A stretch of 64,000 nt of DNA, from assembly GCA_037957365.1 (NCBI GenBank), contig JARHVA010008358.1, forward strand, positions 186,001 to 250,000, written 5' to 3'. Shown one piece after another: positions 1 through 11,790 of the stretch. The position numbers and the translations under genes are program-made. The notes under the pieces were generated by a model that searched no databases, had not been told where the DNA came from, and saw only the letters and a list, made by a program, of their open reading frames with translations. The stretch comes from Torreya grandis. Taxonomy: Eukaryota; Streptophyta; Pinopsida; Cupressales; Taxaceae. How positions within the stretch are numbered: the stretch's first letter is position 1; every line of letters begins with the position of its first letter.

Positions 1-823
1 ATCCTTTGGAAAGGATCATTGATTGTGTATGAGGGTCGATGTGGATATTTAATTTGACAATGACCAAAGTATTATTAAATCTTAAATTGCTTAGAAAATT
101 TGGGTTGTTGTATGTCAACAACAAAACAAAAAATTAATGAAGTGGCGTAAACAACTATTTTTTGAACTTTTGGTTCAAAAAATACTCCAATTTCCTCAAA
201 TAATTAATCACAACACTTGAATTTAGCTAATAAAAAAATAAACTAATTTATTTTATAGTTTTTATAACATTTATATTGTAAAGTTAATATTTATTATTAT
301 TATTAGTAAATGCTTTTTTAGAATCTAAAACTATATTGTAAAGTTAATGTTAAACTTAATAATATAAATAAATATTTTACTCGCAAAAGACTACACATTT
401 TCCCAAAAAAAATACTTGTCACTGATTATAATATATTTATAGAGAAAATATTAGTAATAAAAAATCCAAGCTAAGGGGTCATTTAAGTGTATGTATGTAG
501 AATCAATTCTTTCTATTAGCAAAACTTGACACGTAAAAAGGGATGAGGCTGAGATCGTACCTCATATGACTTTGGCAAAATAGATACCCCTTAGTCCTTA
601 GATCTTAGTTAAAAATCACCACATAAAATAATGATTTATCAAAAAAAAAAAAAAATTTTTACAAACATCAAAATTTTCATATTAATATTTAAATATAAAA
701 GCATTTAAATATTTAATAGAAGCCAAAGATAAGGGTTTCTTAAGGAATGAGGCCCACATTTTTATTACATATTAAATGCAAAGTTCTTCCGCATATAACA
801 AGAAACACTTTGAAAAACAAACA

Positions 824-889
<66 letters not shown>

Positions 890-1249
890 TGAATATAATA
901 ATATTGATTTTTTTAACAGTAGATATTGATAAATATTATATGATTTTTTTTAAATAGGATTCCAATGATGAATAGAAAATTATATATTATATGAGTTTTT
1001 TAATAGGGTTACTTGAATGACAAATGGAACATTATTTAAATTATATTGGGAGTATCAACCATTTCCATTTAATATAATAATAGTTGAGTTCAAAACATTA
1101 TTTATATCTATATATGTATATGTATTTATGCGTATTAAAATTGGTAGTATTTTTATGGAATTATTAAATTATATAGAATGTCAACATTTCAATTTATATT
1201 TTGGAAATAAATATATAGCAGATTATAATGATGAGTAAGTATACATCTA
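1..1249. other. AT-rich spacer, no gene seen
   Basis: I see no coding signal, RNA gene or element boundary here. The short open frames are AT-driven, and one of them is just the microsatellite translated as alternating Tyr and Ile. The only clear structure is the AT dinucleotide run at 827-886. Confidence 0.6.
827..886. repeat. (AT)n microsatellite
   Basis: An uninterrupted AT dinucleotide run of about 30 units. Confidence 0.97.
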
Positions 1250-1445
1250 AATCAGTGAGTTCTTTTGGTTAAGCAGCCACAAGTAAGGGGTATCCATACT
1301 GTCAAAATCACTCAAGGTACGATCCTAACCTTAATCACTTGAATCTTTGTATCAGGTACCTAAGGTGATTTGTACTCTGATGGATGGATATATGCAACCA
1401 TCATCCTCACCAATCAGACCACAACCCTTTCGATAAGAATTTATA
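1250..1445 (+). mobile_element. possible tRNA-derived SINE remnant
   Basis: A short GC-richer island in AT-rich sequence. It contains a stretch ending in GGTTAAG near 1266 that could be a degenerate pol III A box, and GGTACGATCCT near 1316 that resembles a B box (GGTTCGANTCC). Spacing between the two is plausible for a tRNA-derived SINE. I see no clear poly-A tail and no target duplication, so this is a weak call. It could equally be a fragment of another repeat. Confidence 0.25.
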
Positions 1446-1559
1446 TTTTAATAAAAAAATTATTTTAACTTTTCTTAAATTTAAGAAGATCCACTTGAGC
1501 CTTATCACAATTTAATTTTTTTTTGGAAACACATAAAATATTTCGGTCATCACACAGTA

Positions 1560-2560
1560 GTTGTTTGAGTTTTTTTATGTTGTAATTAGGGAGGTTTGTT
1601 ACATTATCTTCTACCCTTAATGCCATGAGATGGCAAGTAACAATGCGATTGATTATGTAATCTACTACTACATTGTATTTTCATTTCAAAAATGTAAAGA
1701 CTTAAAAAGATGAATAAATTTAAATATATCAATCATGATGTGGTCATCTAATATGAAATTATCAACATTGATGTAACATTTAATCAAAATTTTACGTATT
1801 GTAATCCTTGAGTCTGAAAGAATAATGATATCATATAAAATACTTGTATACAACAACAAATTTTGATAAAGTGTGAGAGCCTCTAGAATGTTATTGGTGA
1901 AAATACTTTATAATTTCATATCCAAATATCAAGTGAGCAACCCTTTTATAGTTTTGAACAATTCTCCGAAAGCCTCCCTCGGGAGGCATCATTTGTATAC
2001 AAGATAACCTATGCAAGGTAATTTGAGAAAAGGGTTGATTATCTTGTAAACTATGAGGAATTTAAATGATCTTAAGAAATAGATCTAAATACCTCAAAAA
2101 CCACTCAGTGAGAATTTGTTCATCTCATTTGTCTAGAGTTTCCTTCGAATATGAGTTTGTTAAAAAATTTAGCTCTTATTCTATGACTGAGTGTATTTGA
2201 TCCCATTTCAAGGTTGACCAATGATTTATGGATTGATAAATTATCCAATTATGCTCTTACTAAAACACTAAGAAAATAAAATTCAACCCATGAATCCAAA
2301 CCTCATTAATGATTTGTGAAGAAGTGGGCAATTGAGGAAAATGATCCAATATTTTGCTAATAGAAGAGGTAATAAGAGCCCCTATTCTCATCTCTATGGA
2401 CCACTTATCACATATCTTATTAGCATGTGGGCACCTAAATATCAAACAAACCATTATTCAAGTTATATTCAACTATAAACCATTCCTATTTAACAAACTA
2501 ATAGGTAATTTGAAGACATTATATTTCAATACAACTTCATTTCAACCTTTTTGAAGAATT
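1560..2560 (-). repeat. diverged tandem repeat, copy A
   Basis: This block aligns with the block starting at about 2640. Shared landmarks are the 'regular' phrases around 1560-1780 and 2640-2830, then 1965-2440 against 3826-4265. On the - strand both copies keep similar protein-like text. One example is ETLDK, then two to three residues, then QILTEWF in this copy and HILTQWF in the other, followed by PHSLQ. That suggests an old coding repeat. I do not recognise the protein. Stops and indels break the frame throughout, so no function is proposed. Confidence 0.55.
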
Positions 2561-2639
2561 AGAAGAATAACTTAAGCCCTACTATAATTAAAAAATATTA
2601 AAAAATGTAGTCAATATTTTGCTTATTATGGAATAATTA

Positions 2640-4300
2640 TTTTAGGTTTTGTATGTCGTAATTAAGAAGGTTTTATAAATTATGTTAAATCCACAACTTT
2701 GTGAGATAGTGATTAACATTGTGGTTGACTATATAATCTACCACTACATTATAATTTCATTTCACATGAACAAAATGTATATAATTTAAGAATACAAATG
2801 AATTTATAGATATCGATCATGATGTGTTTTCTTGATAGGAGATAAAGATCATTTTTGTAATATTTAATCAGGACTTTACCTATTGTGATCATGGAGTCTT
2901 AAAAAATAACAATATCATAAAATACTATTCATATACAATAATAAACCTTGATGAATTGCATGATATTTCACCACATTATTGTTGAAGATGTTTAGGGCAT
3001 GTCTCAATATCATATGAGGGATCCCTTTATAATTTTGAACAATTCAAACAAAGGTATTGTATTATCCAAATTTTAGAAAGGTAGATTAAAAGTGCAGAAA
3101 GAACTATTAAACCAAATCCAAACTCCAAATAATCATTAAAAAAAAGGAGAAAAGGAGCAATCAATGTATAATTAAAAGATCTTACCATCATTTTGCTCTT
3201 GAATCTCCCTTCCAAGACTCCATAACAATGCTTAAATACCAAATTGACAAAGTGAATGCTTGAAATTGAATATGGGATTGCAAATGTGCTCAAGAATATA
3301 ATAACAATGGATGCTTTGGAGATGACTTGAACAACATTAGATTACTTGGATTCTTGATTCAATAGGCTTAGATGATTAAAGATGATCTTGACAATGTAAA
3401 CTCATTTGGATTCTAGATGCCCCAAATGTTTGGGTCATTTTGTATTTATAAAGGTGTTGGAGGGAAATGGAGAGGAAAATTCCCTCTCAAATTTCAAATG
3501 GGGGATGGTTCTATAATCAAGAAAGTTCTAGAGATTGGAAATATCTAGACTTTTTTGGGGATGCATGTGATTAGAAAGTGGAGGGGATATTTATGATTTT
3601 GATATTTGAAAAATAGGAATATTTGGTGAATGGTTGTTATGGGATTTAGGGAATTAATTAATTTAGAAGGCGAGAGGGTTGAGGTGAGCATGTAGAAAAG
3701 AGACATATGGGATATTTAGGAATAGGAATAAATTAATGAATTAATTAGAGAAGATGGATAAAATATCATATGAAATTAAGCGAGTTAATTGGGTAAGCAG
3801 AATTAGATTCATATAGGTAGAAGGACATACATTCCATTGAGAGGCACCATATTCATGCAAGGTAACTTGATGCAGGGAAATTTGTGCAAAGCAATGATTC
3901 TCTTGTAGACTATGAGGACTTTGATTGAACTTAAGAAACAAATCCCATGACCTAAAAAACCATTGAGTGAGAATATGTTCCTCTTGTTTGTCAAGAGTTT
4001 CCATCGAATAGATGTTCATTCAAAAAAATAAGTACTATTTTAAGATTGAATGTATCCACTCTCATCTTGAGGTTCATGGCTAACTTCTGCATAAAATTTT
4101 TCCAGTTGCGCTCTTTCTAAAGTACCAAAAAAATAAAATATGGCCCATGAATCTAAAACTCATTGATGATTTGTGAACAAATAGGTGCTTGAGACCAATC
4201 CATAGTTTTTTCAATAAAAGAAGCAATAAAAGCCCTCATTATCATCAATGTAGAACACCATGAAAGTATGTCATGTCTTCTCAATTCATTACCTTTCTCT
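2640..4300 (-). repeat. diverged tandem repeat, copy B, split by an insertion
   Basis: The second copy of the 1560-2560 block. Its first half is about 2640-3045 and its second half about 3826-4300. The two halves are separated by about 780 bp that copy A lacks. The - strand frame at 3741-4019 includes LDKQEEHILTQWFF and PHSLQENHCF, which match the equivalent positions of copy A at the protein level. The protein family is unrecognised. Confidence 0.55.
3046..3825 (+). mobile_element. LTR-like insertion in repeat copy B
   Basis: This stretch is absent from copy A at the matching point, just after the shared 'gaacaattc', so it is probably an insertion. It contains a TATA-like TATTTATAA near 3448, followed by purine-rich text such as GGAGGGAAATGGAGAGG, in the style of an LTR promoter and leader. 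I could not fix the ends or find a convincing target duplication. A solo or partial LTR of an unidentified element is the best guess. Confidence 0.35.
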
Positions 4301-4928
4301 CTTAAACAACTATATAAGCTCAACAAATTATTTTTGTGAAAAAGGACATAAACAAAATAAGAAAGGTTTCCATTGTCGAAAGACTAGCTTGGACTGATTA
4401 TGTGTATGCAACTAATCATCTATTTTAAGCCATCAATTATCCACCATTTTTTGCCTCAAGAAACATAGATTTATGTTGTGATATAGGTGGAATTTATTAG
4501 TATATTTTTGTAAAAGGATTTTATTTTAAACTGTTTCATTTTTAAATAATTATAAATATATTAATAACATTAAAAACATTTATAAAAGGATTTCATGGAA
4601 AAATGGTTTGTATTTAAAGTCCATGGATCCTATAACATTACAAAATTCTTAGCTAGAATATTATGTAATAATTATGTATATAACTACAATCACAAAATAT
4701 CCAATTGACTCTTCAGAATAATACATTACATAAATAATGATTTAACACTACTTTATAACTATGAGATATTCATAAAATCTAATTTCATTGTTAAACATTA
4801 TGATATTTATTTTCTTTGTAGCATTCTAGCAATATTTTATGAGCCAATAATATTAAACCAATATTATTCATTTTATCATTAAAATTATTTATCTATGAAT
4901 GTGACATATCATTTGGTTGAGGGATTTG
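4301..4928. other. AT-rich spacer, nothing recognised
   Basis: No coding signal or element structure is visible between the tandem repeat and the copia 5' LTR. Confidence 0.5.
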
Positions 4929-5250
4929 ATGTATTAATGTAGAAATATACATTATACATTAAGTTTACTTAGGTCATAATATTTAGGATATAATTATTTT
5001 CTTTTCATAAAATATTTTAGATATTAGATGCACTTCTAGATTGCCTTAAATAAACTACATAAGTTATGTTTTGACCAACCATATATTAAATAAAGTTTTC
5101 TAAAAATAGATATTAAATCAGGGTAACCAATTTCTATAAAATAATGCCCCCCTCCCTCTCTCATTTATGTATGTAAAATATGATAATTCCATGAGGGGAG
5201 ATTAATAATAGAACTAGTAATTATGTTAGTATAATATCTTAGTGTTATAA
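4929..5250 (+). mobile_element. Ty1/copia 5' LTR (degenerate)
   Basis: This stretch aligns with two downstream copies, 8352-8638 and about 9040-9400. The shared landmarks are the AAATATTTTAGATATTAGATG region, the CCAACCATATATTAAATAAAG region, and the segment ending in TATAAAATAATG followed by a C-rich tract and CTCATTT. Its position directly upstream of copia pol identifies it as the 5' LTR. The ends are approximate, because the terminal TG...CA is decayed. Confidence 0.6.
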
Positions 5251-6814
5251 ATTGATTTTAAATACATTTTAAATTGATGTGCATATTGCGAATTTTTCTC
5301 AGTGTCATACCATCTTCTATAGGGCATCAATTATGAAAAATATAATTATGCACAAATGTACATTTTCTCAATTTGTGTCCAACTCCCTTTTTAATGCATT
5401 AAATCAAACAAATAATTTGAGTAAGTTGAGGCACGAGTGGTTTAGTGATATGAACTATCATTAACTTCAAAAACTACATAAACATAATATGGTTACTATC
5501 TTTCCACCTATCTCTTTGAATCTCTCTTATGGTGCGTATCAAGGGTGAGTTTTTGAAAAACATCCTAATGATATTTATGTGAAAGGAAAATCATGGATAC
5601 TTTTAAACTCGTTCATGGTGACATTTCAAACTCATTTCCTTGTATTTTTATAGGGTTTGCATCATGCTTACTTTCATGATGATTATTTCACATGTTTATG
5701 TGTTTAATTTTGAAACACAAAAGTGAAACTTTTAAATCTTTTCTCAACCTCAAAGTTATAATTGAAAAATTATATGGAAAGTTCATCAGGGTTTTACACA
5801 CAAACACTATTGATTAATATGTCAACTCAAGATTTGAAGAATTTTATGTTAAATACAACATTCAACTTCAACATATAGTTTTCTATAGTCTAAAATAGAA
5901 TGTTTTACTAAGAGGAAGAATAACACACTCAAAGAAACATCTACTTGTATAATCTATTCTAGAGGTCTTGCCTCACAGGTTTGGGTTGATGCCATTAATT
6001 GTGTGAATTATATTCAAAACCTAAACCCTCAAAAATATATTAAAGGGATTACACCTGAAGAATCTTGGAGTGGTCGTAAGCCATTGGTTGAGAATATGCA
6101 TATTATTTGGATGTGGTGGATAGGCACACATTTATAAAGATAATATTAAGGATTTTTAACCACAAAGCAAGCCTTGTGCATTTTTTGGTCACCCCAAAGA
6201 TGTTAAAGGTTACAAATTAATTCATCTCAATGTGTACAAGTTAATCACCAACCAGAGTGTAAAGTGTTATGAGTGACTTCCATATTTTTCATCTTCTTAC
6301 TCCTTTTATCTTCAGTATGCATTATTTTTTAGTCAATGATTATGAGGATGTTGATCCCTTGTTTTTAAGGCACATCCTACACCACTTTCTTCTACTCATA
6401 TTTAAGGCACATCCGACTATTTAAATTCTATGGTAGCTAGTGAACTTATTCCTATTTTTGTTTATATGGATGACCTCATCATTACAATAAGTTCATCATA
6501 ACACATTAATGATCTAAAGTTTTCTCTTCAATAGACCTTCAAAATTCCTGATGTAGGGCTTCTTCACTATTTCCTTGGTTTGCAAATCACTTAGACTTAA
6601 TCAAGGATTAGTCTTTCATATACCATGTATGCCTTATATCTTTTTGGGAGATTTCATATGTCATATTGTAAGCCTACACCCATGCCATTCTCATTTGGAA
6701 TCAAGTGGATAATCAAGTTTTCTCCTTAGTTTATGATACATTTATACAAATAACTCATTGGAAAACTTATTTACTTGAATCAAAACCACCTTGACATGTT
6801 TTTTTAATATATTT

Positions 6815-7584
6815 CATAGATATTTCAAACAATCTATATCACGATAAGATAGGGTCACAAGGGAGATGGTGGAGGATAAAAGAATACCCATGATTAAACT
6901 CCCTTACATACAAGACATCACATAAAGGATCATGAGGACTTTGAAAAAGTAGTGTGTTAAGATACTATTCACCCCCTTGGAAACTTTAAGAAATATGTTT
7001 GATAGACCAAAGGATCATTATGACCCTAAGCTATATGAAGGCTTGTATTTGACACCTTGTTCGTGTGGAAAATAATACATTGGAAAAATGGGGAGGTTTT
7101 TATAATTTCATCTTAAGGAGCACAACAATGGCATTTTGCATGAATAGGTTGAAAAGTTAGCACTAGTGGAACATTATTTTGATATCAAACACCACATCTA
7201 CATAGAGGATGCAAAAATGATGAAAAGGTGGACCATGGGAAAGAATGTAGAGTGTGAGAAGATTTTGAAATAGAAAATACTGGGAAAGAATGTAGAGTGT
7301 GAGAAGCATTTGAACTATAAAAGAATCCAAATAATTTAAATAAGGGCGATGGACTTATTCTTGGTAATTCTTAGAAACACCTAGTAAAATTAATGAGAAA
7401 TGAAAAATTTGGTGAGGTTGTAGAACGTGGAAGGTTAGTTATTTAAGCAATATATTATTTATATTGTAATACCATTTCTTTGTAGAACTATAGATCTTTT
7501 TCTCATGATGATGGGTCTTGCAGTTGGACTAGAAATGTTGAGATCTTTTGTTTCATGGGAAATGTTTCAAGAAATATGATCTTC
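6815..7584 (+). pseudogene. Penelope-like element fragment with GIY-YIG endonuclease
   Basis: Between the copia RT and RNase H lies unrelated coding text. LPYIQDIT (from about 6896) and RPKDHYDPKLYEG lead into a GIY-YIG nuclease core: GLY at 7040-7048, then TPCSCGK, a stop, YIGKMGR at about 7076-7096, then HLKEHNN and LALVEHYFDIKHHI. The Cys and His positions match the zinc-binding CCHH pattern of Penelope-like endonucleases. The tail reads approximately as GRWTYSW and FLETPSK, as in the C-terminus of these proteins. The RT is absent, so the copy is 5' truncated. The nonamer AATATATTT flanks it at 6806-6814 and 7585-7593 and may be the target duplication, although it is low in complexity. Plant Penelope elements are known to me from conifers (Dryad group). 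This copy has stops and is inactive. Confidence 0.75.
7236..7306 (+). repeat. 45-bp in-frame tandem duplication in the Penelope fragment
   Basis: The phrase beginning TGGGAAAGAATGTAGAG occurs at 7236 and again at 7281. The period of 45 bp repeats 15 codons in frame. Confidence 0.85.
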
Positions 7585-7946
7585 AATATATTTTTCAATT
7601 GGCTTAGTTTATTTCCTCATGCACGAACCTCACGACATTCATTTTGATGCTATAACTTGCATTCAACACAACATCAAAGGCACATATACATATGCAATCC
7701 ATTATTTTGTAGGTGGTTCAATATACTTATTAAGCTATTTTAACTTAGATTGGGCTAACAATGTTGATAATCACATGTCCTCTTTGGGCTATGTTTTCAC
7801 TCTTGGATCAACCTCTATTATTTGTCAAACAAGAAGAAACAAGCCATCACCTTTCTTGAATTGAATATGAGTACAAAAGATATGTTAATGTTTCCACTGA
7901 GTCTATTTGGATATAACAAACCTTATATGAGCTCAATATTCAACTG

Positions 7947-9330
7947 CATCAACCTACTACCATTTGGTGTGACAAAAAAAAAGTACCATCCACATGTCTA
8001 TAAATATAGTGTAACATCAACCCACCACATAAATTGAGGTTCACAAGAACTACATTCGATAGTTGATTCATAAACACACCATTGATATGTAGTATTGTTG
8101 CACATAGTTACACGTGTAATACATCGTCATCAAACTATTAATAGAGAGAAAATGTGTTCATCTTTGAGCATTGCTAGGGTGAAGAAAGTTGTCCTTTGGG
8201 AGAGGATTTGCGTGTGGTAGTTTGAGTCCTCCTTTATTCTTCATTAAACATATATTTATACATGGGTACCTCATCAATCCTTATTGTTGAGACCCATATC
8301 AAAGGTTGAGCCTCAATTTGGTAACGTCCCTAAGTTACACTAAAGGGGTTTATTGGTATATAAATATAATGTATATTTATAGTTCACTTATGTTATAATA
8401 TTGAAGTTAGAATTATCTTATTTTTTTAAAACATCCAAGGTATTATGAGCGCCTCTAAAATGTCCTAATTAGGCCATATGGGTTGTACTCTGACCATATA
8501 GGTTGATTTTTACTCACATGGTATAGTTTGCCAATTATATATGTTAAATAAAGTATGACAATCATATGTATTAACTGAGAGTATCCAGTTCCTATACAAT
8601 AATGGCTTCCCCTCTCATTTGAGTTTGGCATTTAATTACATCAACCTACTATTATTTGGTGGGACAACAAAAGTACCACCCATATCTCTAGGAATCTAGT
8701 GTAACATCAACCCACCAAATACATTGAAGTTCATAAGCACTACATCTGGTAGTTGATTTAGGAGCACACCATTGATCTCTACTATTTTGGCACAGAGTTG
8801 TAAGTGGAAGACATCCTTATCAAACCTTTAATAAAGAGCAAATATGGTCATCTTTGAGCATTGCTAGGGATGAAGGAAGTTGTCCTTTGGGAAAGAACTT
8901 AGGTGTGGTAGTTTGAGTTTTCTTTTATTCTTTATTAATCATATGTTTGTATATGAGTACCTCATCAAGACATGCTCTTGAGACCCATATCAAAGGTTAA
9001 GTCTCATTATTGTTATGCCCATAAATTATACTTAAAGAGATTGTTGGTATAGAAATACAACTTATATTTAAAATTTATTTATAAATAATTTTAAAGATAA
9101 AATTATCTTCTTTTATTAAAATATATAAAATATTATGTGTACTTCTAAAATATCCTAATTAGACCATATAGGTTGTATTTGGACCATATAGGTTATCTTT
9201 TACCCACATGGGATATTTTGCCAATCATACATTTTAAATAAAGTAGATTAATCATGTCTTAATTGAGGGTATTAGTTATTATAAAATAATGGATTCCCCT
9301 CTCATTTGAGCATGCAGGATGTAAGTAAGA
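7947..9330 (+). repeat. 692-bp tandem duplication of copia 3' tail plus LTR
   Basis: Copy 1 is 7947-8638 and copy 2 is 8639-9330. Both begin with CATCAACCTACTA and pass through TTGAGCATTGCTAGG, GTTGTCCTTTGGGA and GAGACCCATATCAAAGG. Both then run into LTR sequence matching the 5' LTR at 4929. Copy 1 ends inside the LTR, exactly where copy 2 restarts in the tail, so this is a head-to-tail duplication within the element. Confidence 0.8.
8352..8638 (+). mobile_element. copia 3' LTR, first copy (truncated)
   Basis: This stretch matches the 4929-5250 LTR from the TTGGTATA-like start to the CCCCTCTCATTTGAG segment. It then breaks directly into the second copy of the internal tail. Confidence 0.6.
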
Positions 9331-9400
9331 AATTCATAAGAGAAACTTAATAATAAAAGGAGTTATAATTATATAAATGATTTTTTAATATTATATATAT
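9040..9400 (+). mobile_element. copia 3' LTR, second copy
   Basis: It starts around TGTTGGTATAGAAATAC and matches the 5' LTR further than the first copy does. The match includes the AATTCATAAGAG and TTAATAATA segments just past the CCCCTCTCATTT landmark. The 3' end is uncertain. Confidence 0.55.
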
Positions 9401-9431
9401 ATTTGTTGAATATATTGTTATAAATATGTGT

Positions 9432-9515
9432 ATGGTTTTATATAGAAGTGTGATTTTGTCCTATATAGAAGTGTGATTTTGTTTTGGACAAAATCACACT
9501 TCTATATAAAACCAT
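9432..9515. repeat. perfect 30-bp inverted repeat (hairpin)
   Basis: The 30-base arm at 9432-9461 is the exact reverse complement of 9486-9515. The 24-bp loop holds an extra direct copy of most of the arm (TATATAGAAGTGTGATTTTG). A perfect stem in such decayed surroundings implies recent formation. Confidence 0.95.
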
Positions 9516-9981
9516 CTTGCAAAAATTTTCCACATTCATACCATCTTTTATATGATGTAATCTGATTGTATTTACATTAATTATGAAATCATTCTTAATT
9601 TTAATCATATTTTCAAAAGTCATATTACTAAATTAAAAAAATCAATTGTTAATATGACAAGACGATTATTCATATAAATATTCTCATCCTTCTTTTCTTC
9701 TATCACACTAATGCATCATTTATTTTAAATATATATTTTTTAAATTATTATTATTAATATATACGTATATATATCCCTTAATAGTGTATATACGTATATT
9801 TTTTCAAATTACTCAAGAAGAGGGGTTGATCATATTCATTGGAACCTTGCCCTTATCGTAAGGAAAATTGACCATAGGTAGAAGATTAACTTACAAAGGT
9901 CAATTCCATTATATCGCCTATTACATTGTTTTGAGTTCGTCCAAATAAAGCCAATTCCATTATATTTAACCATATCAACCT
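9516..9981. other. AT-rich spacer with small repeats
   Basis: No gene is seen. A short ATACGTATA-containing inverted pair lies near 9755-9800, and CAATTCCATTATAT occurs twice, near 9901 and 9950. Confidence 0.5.
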
Positions 9982-10146
9982 AGTATTAAATAAGCAAATA
10001 TTTAATATCTATTTAATCAATATAAAAGTCAATTATATTACATGGCCTTTCACATTTCAAAAGAACGAGTTAATGATGTGGAAGGAAACGTAACGGAATT
10101 GATTTCGTTCATCAAATAGATATTAAATATTTACTTATTTAATATT
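9982..10146. mobile_element. MITE-like foldback element, 165 bp
   Basis: The 33-bp terminal arms 9982-10014 and 10114-10146 are inverted repeats that differ at two positions. The 99-bp centre has no coding sequence and is somewhat less AT-rich. No clear target duplication is visible, so the superfamily is unknown. The long near-identical arms in a short unit are typical of a miniature inverted-repeat element. Confidence 0.55.
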
Positions 10147-10220
10147 AAATCATCCTCATTTCGTTTTTTCATACACTAATTAAGCCAACTAACAATTGTT
10201 TTCTAGTTTATTGTAAAGCT

Positions 10221-10227
<7 letters not shown>

Positions 10228-10276
<49 letters not shown>
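10228..10276. repeat. (AT)n microsatellite
   Basis: A pure AT dinucleotide run of about 49 bp. Confidence 0.97.
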
Positions 10277-10278
<2 letters not shown>

Positions 10279-11291
10279 TATATTTATGCTCCATTTTTAT
10301 ATTGTCATGAATAATAATAAAACTTTTTAAAACATTATAATACCTTGTAGAATGTTTAATTAGGGAGCATAAAACAAATTTATGGCATCTTTGCATTGAT
10401 ATGTTGTATAGACATTTAATTTTGGTCTAAGAATAGTTTTAATTGTCAAATTGTATTATTTTAAGGTATTTGTGTATTAGTCAATTATCAGTTTATATTA
10501 AACTCTTATTGGCATGTATTTTTTATATTCAAAGTTTTATTTGCTTTCCCTTCCTCTAGTTTTCTGTCCTTTCCTATTTCCTTATTGTTTTGGGTTTCTT
10601 CTCAGGATTGTATAGTACGTTCTTGGTCTACCATGAACATACCACTATGTTCCTAGTTCGCCGCTCTTTATAGGTCCTTTGAACCTTGTTTTAGGTCTGT
10701 CAGGTTTGTGGTCCTACATTGTTAGCTTTTACCACCCATTGTGTGTTGACTTGCACACCAATATGGTTTTAATTTGAATTTGATAAGTATATAAACACAC
10801 AAGGGCATTAGTGCATATAAAACACAAGATACAAGTCAAAATTGAATGACAAGATAAAGAGTGATAAGTAGAAGTCTAACATATTATTGAAGAGTGAAAA
10901 TTGAAGTGTTCAAAGCAAAATTTGATTCAAGATTAGAGTCCTTATATTGTGTTGTGCAATTTTTTCATGTTAGTGAAAAGTCATATAGGGATTAGGGCTT
11001 GCATTCACAAAAAGCTTGTTGAAGTACATCTAGTGTTATTTTCTAGAACAAAGTCCTGATAATAATGGAGTTATAATGCATGCCCTGAATGTCTCCCTTG
11101 TTTTTTAAGGTTTTACAAGGTGGTGTGCATTGATTAGGGTATTAAGAAATGAGATCAATTTCATAGAGATCTATATGAAATTATAAAAAAATGAACGAGG
11201 TTTTTGAAACTCATGAGTAGAGGAAAAGGGCTTCAAATTTGTTTTAAAACATATGATAGTTTTTATGAACATACTATATGGTTTTGAAAGT
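10277..11291. other. spacer left of the outer giant element
   Basis: I see no gene. A pyrimidine-rich tract occupies about 10545-10620, and the rest is AT-rich. This is the left target flank of the outer LTR element. Confidence 0.5.
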
Positions 11292-11790
11292 GCTAGTGTT
11301 ACATCTCGATTCCTCGCTAAACAAACTTACTTGATTATCTGTGGATTTTCTATAGTTGATAATTTGATTTGATTATTACTTACTAAACTGTAAGTCATAT
11401 GCTATTATGGAACAGTGGTATGTTGCTTTGTTTCTATGATTTCACTACCATGAGTTAGTCATAGTGTATATTCTTACATTATGATCGTGTTAATTTGTTA
11501 TTTAAGTTATATTTTATGATGTATATATGTCATGATGTTATTGAATAACTACCTGCTTGTCATGAGTTGGATGCAGGAAAGACTCATCTCTCGGAGTGTG
11601 ACAGAAGGAGAGCATCATCAGAGAGGGTGATGGATATGGATATGTTGGGGGATGATAGAGAAATGGCTAGAACCTTGCACACACCACATTAGTTAGTATA
11701 TGTTATATACATAGTTGAATGGTTAGTGTAGTGTGTTTTGATGCTATTTGTATTTAGATAGTTGTTTATGCATGGTTAGTTGTGCATTAG

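Larger units (their letters stand above)
5279..8040 (+). pseudogene. Ty1/copia pol remnant (GAG-pre-integrase, integrase, RT, RNase H)
   Basis: Domains occur in copia order. The GAG-pre-integrase region (about 5400-5600) reads NLSKLRHEWF and LQKLHKHNMV in one broken frame. The integrase core (about 5640-6140) includes YVNSRFEEF, and then ASQVWVDAINC and TPEESWSGRKP. The RT end (about 6455-6805) has the catalytic YMDDLIIT followed by GLLHYFLGLQ. RNase H (about 7594-8037) reads MHEPHDIHFDAI and later SSLGYVFTLGS. Only about 300 bp separate integrase from YMDD, so the N-terminal half of RT is deleted. A Penelope-like fragment interrupts the frame between RT and RNase H, a frameshift lies near 7860, and there are many stops. 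The element is long dead. The order of integrase before RT excludes Ty3/gypsy. Confidence 0.85.

Noticed and set aside
747..929. 60-codon open frame with an alternating Tyr-Ile run
   Set aside because: It is the AT microsatellite translated. The frames at 10208-10396, 21344-21526 and 41558-41809 fail for the same reason.
7078..7330. Treating the GIY-YIG text as part of the copia element
   Set aside because: Copia carries no GIY-YIG domain, and copia RNase H text resumes cleanly at about 7594.
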